Part shown: in pieces, positions 7,479 through 10,969 of the stretch | How the letters are laid out: each line of letters begins with the position of its first letter | Position numbering within the stretch: position 1 is the first letter of the stretch | NCBI GenBank assembly: GCA_013812565.1 | Contig: JACCTF010000542.1 | Location: 1 to 10,969, forward strand | Direction of reading: 5' to 3' | Source of the DNA: Pyrinomonadaceae bacterium | GTDB taxonomy: Bacteria > Acidobacteriota > Blastocatellia > Pyrinomonadales > Pyrinomonadaceae | DNA: 10,969 nt | Position numbers and translations under genes: made by a program | Notes under the pieces: model-generated | The model's database searches: none | What the model saw: the letters and a program-made list of their open reading frames with translations, nothing else | Told to the model about the DNA's origin: nothing

Positions 7479-7683
7479 ATGGCTACAAAAACATCCTCTA
7501 CCGGGCCAGGCGCGTACACCATAGCTTGCTGTGAAGTCTTGAAAAGCTGCGTCCGCTTTCATTTCGGATGCCGATTTCGCAGAATTACTCAAAGTTAGAC
7601 ACCAGCTATCTGGAGATGCAACGCTGCGCAAGGAAATTCTGATATGTGAAAAGCCGATTGACTCAGAGCTACATTTCACTTAG
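7479..7683 (+). pseudogene. Possible decayed small reading frame, unknown family
   Basis: ATG at 7479 opens a 39-codon frame ending at TAG 7596-7598. An overlapping frame, open after TGA at 7540-7542, runs 46 codons to TAG 7681-7683 and has protein-like composition (SDADFAELLKVRHQLSG, then DATLRKEILICEKPIDSE), with alternating hydrophobic and charged residues as in amphipathic helices. Together they look like a small gene of about 65 residues broken by a frameshift. I recognise no family, there is no clear ribosome binding site, and the tail overlaps the methyltransferase promoter region, so this may be chance. Confidence 0.25.
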
Positions 7684-7705
7684 AAACACTCTGCTTTTCA
7701 CTTAG
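7646..7705 (+). promoter_or_regulatory. Predicted promoter with repeated operator-like sites, upstream of the methyltransferase
   Basis: TTGACT (7658-7663) and TAGAAA (7681-7686), 17 bases apart, resemble sigma-70 -35 and -10 boxes (5/6 and 4/6 matches). TTTCACTTAG occurs twice as an exact direct repeat, at 7674-7683 and 7696-7705, 22 bases apart or about two helical turns: one copy on the -10 box, one near the expected start of transcription. GTGAAAAG (7646-7653), just upstream of the -35 box, is the exact inverted copy of CTTTTCAC (7694-7701). This is what a repressor-bound operator looks like, but no regulator gene is adjacent. Inference from pattern only. Confidence 0.4.
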
Positions 7706-7710
7706 CTCAT

Positions 7711-7719
7711 AAGGAGGTG
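7711..7719 (+). promoter_or_regulatory. Near-consensus ribosome binding site for the methyltransferase
   Basis: AAGGAGGTG, 5 bases before ATG at 7725, is almost perfectly complementary to the 3' end of 16S rRNA. It fixes the start and suggests high translation. Confidence 0.8.
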
Positions 7720-7724
7720 TCCTG

Positions 7725-8738
7725 ATGATTTCTCACGCTACTCCCGACCGAATCATGCAGCTTGGCCTCGGCTTCTGGGGTTCAAAGACCTTGCTCAGCG
7801 CTATTGAACTTGGCCTCTTCACTGAACTTGCCAGAGGGCCTCTCGACGCCCACGCGCTTGGTGATCGTCTCGGCCTTCACCCGCGCAGCGTCGTTGACTT
7901 TCTTGACGCTCTCGTCGCTTTACGCATGTTAGAACGCGGCACCGATGGCCTCTACAGTAATACTCCAGAGACGGATATATTTCTGGATCGGGGGAAGCCC
8001 TCTTACATCGGCGGCATTCTGGAGATGGCTAACGCGCGGCTCTACGAATTCTGGGGATCCCTGACCGAAGCTCTTCGCACGGGCCAACCTCAGAATGAAG
8101 CTAAAGGCGGAGCCAATCCTTTCGGCGCAATGTATGCTGATCCTCATCGCTTAGAGAGCTTTTTGAAAGCCATGACGGGCATCAGCATGGGTGCTGCGAT
8201 GGCTATCGCGCAAAAGTTTCCATGGGAACAGTACCAGACATTCATAGACATTGGAGGCGCGCAAGGTGGACTACCAGTCCAAGTGGCATCGGCGCATAAG
8301 CACCTTGCGGGCGGCTGTTTTGATTTACCAGCTGTTCGCCCGATCTTCGAGAGGTACGTTGATGAGCATGGTCTAAGCGACCGGCTACGCTTTTATGAAG
8401 GAGACTTCTTCCGGGACCCGTTACCTACGGCGGACGTGCTCGTCATGGGACATATCCTGCACGACTGGAATATGGAAGAGAAGCGGATGCTGCTCGCCAA
8501 AGTTTATGACGCGCTTCCTGCAGGTGGCGCGCTGATCGTTTACGAGGCGCTGATTGATGACGAACGCAGAGAGAATGCGTTCGGTTTGCTGATGAGCCTC
8601 AACATGTTAATCGAGACGCCGGGCGGGTTCGACTACACGGGCACAGATTGTCAGTCGTGGATGAAGGGAGCTGGGTTTCGAGAGACACGCGTGGAGCATC
8701 TGATTGGACCGGATTCAATGGTTATCGGAACCAAGTAG
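7725..8738 (+). CDS. SAM-dependent O-methyltransferase with dimerisation domain (family 2, acetylserotonin-OMT-like)
   Basis: A 337-residue protein, full length for the family. Residues about 10-85 form the N-terminal winged-helix dimerisation domain ([17 protein letters not shown], then [21 protein letters not shown]). The SAM-binding Rossmann domain follows: motif I is DIGGAQGG (175-182), a variant of the usual DxGGGxG; then FDLP (199-202), GDFF (226-229) and the catalytic-base segment HILHDW with His246; then [16 protein letters not shown] (265-280). The family methylates hydroxyl groups of small aromatic or polyketide-like molecules in the cytoplasm. Substrate cannot be predicted, and no biosynthetic genes lie next to it. 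It seems monocistronic, with its own promoter-like region and strong ribosome binding site. The Ala in motif I (GGAQG) is conservative and should not stop SAM binding. Confidence 0.9.
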   Translation: MISHATPDRIMQLGLGFWGSKTLLSAIELGLFTELARGPLDAHALGDRLGLHPRSVVDFLDALVALRMLERGTDGLYSNTPETDIFLDRGKPSYIGGILEMANARLYEFWGSLTEALRTGQPQNEAKGGANPFGAMYADPHRLESFLKAMTGISMGAAMAIAQKFPWEQYQTFIDIGGAQGGLPVQVASAHKHLAGGCFDLPAVRPIFERYVDEHGLSDRLRFYEGDFFRDPLPTADVLVMGHILHDWNMEEKRMLLAKVYDALPAGGALIVYEALIDDERRENAFGLLMSLNMLIETPGGFDYTGTDCQSWMKGAGFRETRVEHLIGPDSMVIGTK

Positions 8739-8930
8739 CAGTTAGCTAGAGCCTTGTGCAACCGGTTGTGTTTTTAGCCGAGCGACGGCAACAGTATCTG
8801 ACAAGAGTCCAAGTGCTTCAAACGGCGTTCCAAGCAGCTTAAGTGAAGAGAAGGAAGAGTCAGGGAGAAGATGGTCCAACGATGCTCCTTGTAATTTGAA
8901 CCCAGTTCTGACACTTCAACTTGACGTGCG

Positions 8931-9419
8931 TTACTGGTTTGTTCCTCTTTCGCTTTCGCGCACGAAGGCGATGTAATCCGTATAAGCCGGCACCCCACCC
9001 GCCTCGCGCATGACGAGCGCGACTTGCCCGCGATGATACGCCGAGTGAAGAAAGACATGCGTCAAGATGTCTCTCAAAGATGTGCGATACTCGATGCCCT
9101 TGCTGTTCTTGTATACGGCAACCGAATCCAGCTCATCTTTCGTTGAAGCCTCAATCAGTTCTTTGTACGCTTCGCTATTTTCCGCCACTAAGGTTTCGAC
9201 TTCTGCAAGCGTGACTTCCTGCCAGAAGTCGAACCCGGTCGTATCTTTGTTCTCTTTCAAGCGCAGCAGCCATTCTCTTTCGGCAATGAGCGAATGCGCG
9301 AAGGCACGAAAGGCTTTCGGGTGATTTGAGGATGATTGTTTGAGCGCGTGCAGAGTGTGGCGATTCGCCCAGTCGTTATACGCGAGAAGCTGTTTCAGCG
9401 CGGTTATCGTATTCATCAT
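8931..9419 (-). CDS. DinB/YfiT superfamily putative metal-dependent protein
   Basis: From ATG at 9419 this gives 162 residues, the normal size of DinB four-helix-bundle proteins. A second ATG follows at once at 9416. The longer frame from TTG 9476 adds an Arg/His-rich tail unlike the family, so it is not chosen. Typical features are LLAYNDWANRHTL near the N-terminus and a metal-binding His set at His42 (AFAHSLIAE) with His125 and His129 (HVFLHSAYHRGQV). Members bind a divalent metal and several are thiol-S-transferases (bacillithiol or mycothiol dependent) or DNA-damage-induced proteins; the role here is unknown. No clear Shine-Dalgarno site lies right before the ATG; a GGAGGAGG is about 30 bases upstream. 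It lies 137 bases after the amidotransferase gene on the same strand, possibly a separate unit. Confidence 0.88.
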   Translation of the reverse strand: MMNTITALKQLLAYNDWANRHTLHALKQSSSNHPKAFRAFAHSLIAEREWLLRLKENKDTTGFDFWQEVTLAEVETLVAENSEAYKELIEASTKDELDSVAVYKNSKGIEYRTSLRDILTHVFLHSAYHRGQVALVMREAGGVPAYTDYIAFVRESERGTNQ

Positions 9420-9556
9420 CTTAGGCGCAGAGTGACTATGCTCAACTCGCCTCCTCCGACTTATTAAATGGAACAATAAGTAGTTATGAGCCGATCTTCA
9501 TAGAAGCCTGCCTAACGGGTAAACGGCGGCTCTTTATTTCACCGCGCAAATTGATA

Positions 9557-10291
9557 CTAAACGGACACACTCATTGAGCGTAGAGTCGCCGCCTGCACAT
9601 ACGCGGCGATGAGCGGATGTTTGCCGCCAGCGAGGGCTGTCAATTCCGGCTGAAACAGCGTGGCGATGAAGAACGGGTGATGGTTAAGTTCGACGACGCG
9701 CGCCTCGCCCGCCTCGTCAACTCCCGTGACGCGCAACCCGCCTTCATCAAGAAGCGTGCGGTACTGCGGGTTGAAGCCGAAGTTACAGTGGTACTCTTCC
9801 GTTGTCTCGCCAGCACCGTATATCTCACTCACGCGCGAACCCTGCCGGAGCGTTATCTTGCCCCTTGCTCCGACGAGCGAGCATGAGAGAGGCGCAACGA
9901 GTGGCATCGCCGCTTCCGGGTTCGATTCGGCGTGATCCGCCTCCGCAAGATTGAGCACGTTGCGCGCGTACTCAATCAGCGCGTGCTGAAAGCCGCCGCA
10001 CGTGCCGAGGAATGGGACGCCGCGCTCACGCGCAAAGCGAATCGCGGAGAGAGCGCCGTCCATACTCACGTAGGGGCTGGCGGGAACGCACCACAGCGCG
10101 TCGAACTCAGTAACCCGTGACTCAACACCGTCAACAATCGTTTCGGTGGCGAGCCATTCCGCCTCAACATTGAGATCGTCGGGAGCGGCTAAGGCGAGTG
10201 CTTGCGGGATGGCTATGTGCGCCATGATCTGCGGCGAGTAATCTCCGATCAGCCCGACGCGGATCGAGGGTGTCGTTTTACCTTGCTTCAT
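9557..10291 (-). CDS. Stand-alone CTP-synthase-like class I glutamine amidotransferase domain protein
   Basis: A 244-residue protein resembling only the C-terminal glutaminase half of CTP synthase (PyrG); the synthetase half is absent. Matching blocks are VGLIGDYS (12-19), SMDGALSAIRFARERGVPFL (76-95), the nucleophile elbow GTCGGFQHA with Cys98, IEYARNVL (106-113) and EEYHCNFGFNP (165-175). The family's final block, normally FHPEF with catalytic His and Glu, reads LFQPEL here: Gln214 stands where His is expected, while Glu216 is kept. Classic glutamine hydrolysis may therefore be weak or lost, or another residue (e.g. His204/205) may serve. Role is unknown: possibly hydrolysis of another gamma-glutamyl compound, or a non-enzymatic one. 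Its ATG overlaps the stop of the OsmC gene (ATGA, 10288-10291), so the two are translationally coupled. Confidence 0.85.
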   Translation of the reverse strand: MKQGKTTPSIRVGLIGDYSPQIMAHIAIPQALALAAPDDLNVEAEWLATETIVDGVESRVTEFDALWCVPASPYVSMDGALSAIRFARERGVPFLGTCGGFQHALIEYARNVLNLAEADHAESNPEAAMPLVAPLSCSLVGARGKITLRQGSRVSEIYGAGETTEEYHCNFGFNPQYRTLLDEGGLRVTGVDEAGEARVVELNHHPFFIATLFQPELTALAGGKHPLIAAYVQAATLRSMSVSV

Positions 10292-10791
10292 GCACTAGCC
10301 TCAATAGCCTGATCTTCAATGACAGTCGTTGGTTCAACTCGGACGAGGAAGTTCACCGAGTTGGCGATGAAGCACAGATGGTGCGCCTCCTGATGCAGTT
10401 CCTTCGCCAGTGCCGCGTCGCTGTCTTTCGTGATGGTGACCGCAGGCTTTAACGTCACTTCCGTGAAGTGTCCGCCGCCGCCGTCCGTCTCGACCATGAC
10501 TGCGTCAGCCTTGTCAACATACTGCGTGACGACGACGTGAGCGTCAGCGCACATGTGCAAGTACGAGAGCATGTGACAGGCGGAGAGGGCGGCGACTAAC
10601 AACTCTTCCGGGTTGTAGCGGGATTTGTCTCCGCGAAAAGCAGGGTCGGAAGACCCCGCAATGACGGACTTTCCGGCGGCGGAGATTTCATGCGCGCGTT
10701 CGTAAGCTCTGTAACTCGCAGTTCCCTGCCCTTTGTTGCCAGTCCAAGTGACATCAACCTTGTAGGTATGCGCTTTGTGCTTAGCTTCCAT
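10288..10791 (-). CDS. OsmC-family peroxiredoxin-like protein
   Basis: A 167-residue protein with the OsmC/Ohr fold signature. PEELLVAALSACHMLSYLHM (61-80) holds Glu62/63 and the peroxidatic Cys72, and HHLCFIANSVNF (137-148) holds the resolving Cys140. Both cysteines being present supports thiol-based reduction of organic hydroperoxides in the cytoplasm. GNKGQGTASYRAYERAHEI near the N-terminus fits the OsmC rather than the shorter Ohr subgroup. ATG at 10791 follows AGGGG by about 8 bases. The gene starts 19 bases after the stop of the metalloregulator gene and ends in a 4-base overlap with the amidotransferase gene, so it is the middle of an operon. Control by peroxide or metal is inferred from context only. 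Confidence 0.9.
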   Translation of the reverse strand: MEAKHKAHTYKVDVTWTGNKGQGTASYRAYERAHEISAAGKSVIAGSSDPAFRGDKSRYNPEELLVAALSACHMLSYLHMCADAHVVVTQYVDKADAVMVETDGGGGHFTEVTLKPAVTITKDSDAALAKELHQEAHHLCFIANSVNFLVRVEPTTVIEDQAIEASA

Positions 10792-10810
10792 TTACTTACC
10801 CCTGCATGCT

Positions 10811-10969
10811 TCAGCAAAGTTCTACGAGGATTGTTCTTGCTAACTGCCGGTCCAAAGCGTGCGCCTTTTTGCCGATGCGAATTGTAAGCGGCCCCTCGAA
10901 AGGTGCGCTCTCGGCGACCTTGACCAGCGCCTGCGGAACAACTCCCAGTTTCGCGACGTAGCGTAACCG
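10811..10969 (-). CDS. DtxR/MntR-family metalloregulator, C-terminal FeoA/SH3-like domain (5' truncated)
   Basis: The minus-strand frame is open from the window edge to a TGA at 10811-10813, giving 52 residues: LRYVAKLGVVPQALVKV, then ESAPFEGPLTIRIGKKAHAL, then DRQLARTILVEL. This matches the FeoA-like SH3 domain ending DtxR/IdeR/MntR repressors (usual pattern LxYLxxLGLxPG, then APFxGPLxVRxxxxxxALxxxLA). The DNA-binding and metal-binding domains would lie beyond the window. Such proteins sense Fe(II) or Mn(II) and repress uptake or stress genes. A free-standing FeoA protein is the main alternative, but the C-terminal ILVE ending and the adjacent stress gene favour a regulator. It is the first visible gene of the minus-strand group, 19 bases before osmC-like. 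Confidence 0.72.
   Translation of the reverse strand, partial: RLRYVAKLGVVPQALVKVAESAPFEGPLTIRIGKKAHALDRQLARTILVELC

Noticed and set aside
8756..8776. Terminator after the methyltransferase gene: CAACCGGTTG followed by TGTTTTT
   Set aside because: The palindrome has no room for a loop, so the stem would be only three or four pairs; too weak to call.
1..10969. CRISPR array, defence island, or secondary-metabolite cluster
   Set aside because: No regularly spaced repeats, nucleases, toxin-antitoxin pairs or biosynthetic core enzymes were seen; the lone methyltransferase is not enough.

Overview
The window looks like a stretch of an Acidobacteriota-type chromosome, perhaps class Blastocatellia. 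This is inferred from moderately high GC, non-ATG starts with strong Shine-Dalgarno sites, a giant HEAT-repeat c-type cytochrome, and many decayed insertion sequences. No ribosomal or marker gene is present, so the taxonomy is tentative.

Layout. At 1-639 (+) is the 3' part of an alpha/beta-hydrolase (esterase/acetylxylan-esterase type) gene. At about 640-1440 is an insertion-sequence graveyard: an IS4-family transposase C-terminal fragment (-), then an IS630-family N-terminal fragment (+), then a frameshifted IS630-family C-terminal fragment in the opposite orientation (-). At 1504-5565 (+) is a 1353-residue exported protein with two CxxCH heme sites, a PPC-like beta-sandwich, two QW-type repeats and many HEAT-like repeats. 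At about 5566-6672 is a second graveyard with an IS6-family transposase remnant (-) and about 500 bases I cannot assign. At 6673-7407 (+) is a DUF72/YecE protein. At 7725-8738 (+) is a class I O-methyltransferase with a dimerisation domain. It is preceded by a promoter-like region carrying direct and inverted repeats, and by what may be a decayed small reading frame. From 8931 to the right end all genes are on the minus strand. In transcription order they are the C-terminal FeoA-like domain of a probable DtxR-family metalloregulator (cut by the window edge), an OsmC-family protein, a stand-alone CTP-synthase-like glutamine amidotransferase domain, and a DinB-superfamily protein.

How the genes relate. 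The only clear operon is the minus-strand group regulator-osmC-amidotransferase: there is a 19-base gap, then an ATGA stop/start overlap, with DinB 137 bases further on. A metal-responsive regulator next to a hydroperoxide-reducing OsmC protein suggests a metal/oxidative-stress unit. The amidotransferase-like protein in it appears to have Gln where the catalytic His should be. The plus-strand genes look like independent units separated by mobile-element debris. I found no CRISPR array, rRNA, intact tRNA, or clearly new defence or biosynthetic system. The most noteworthy items are the giant diheme HEAT protein, the atypical amidotransferase in the regulator/OsmC operon, and the repeat-rich methyltransferase promoter.
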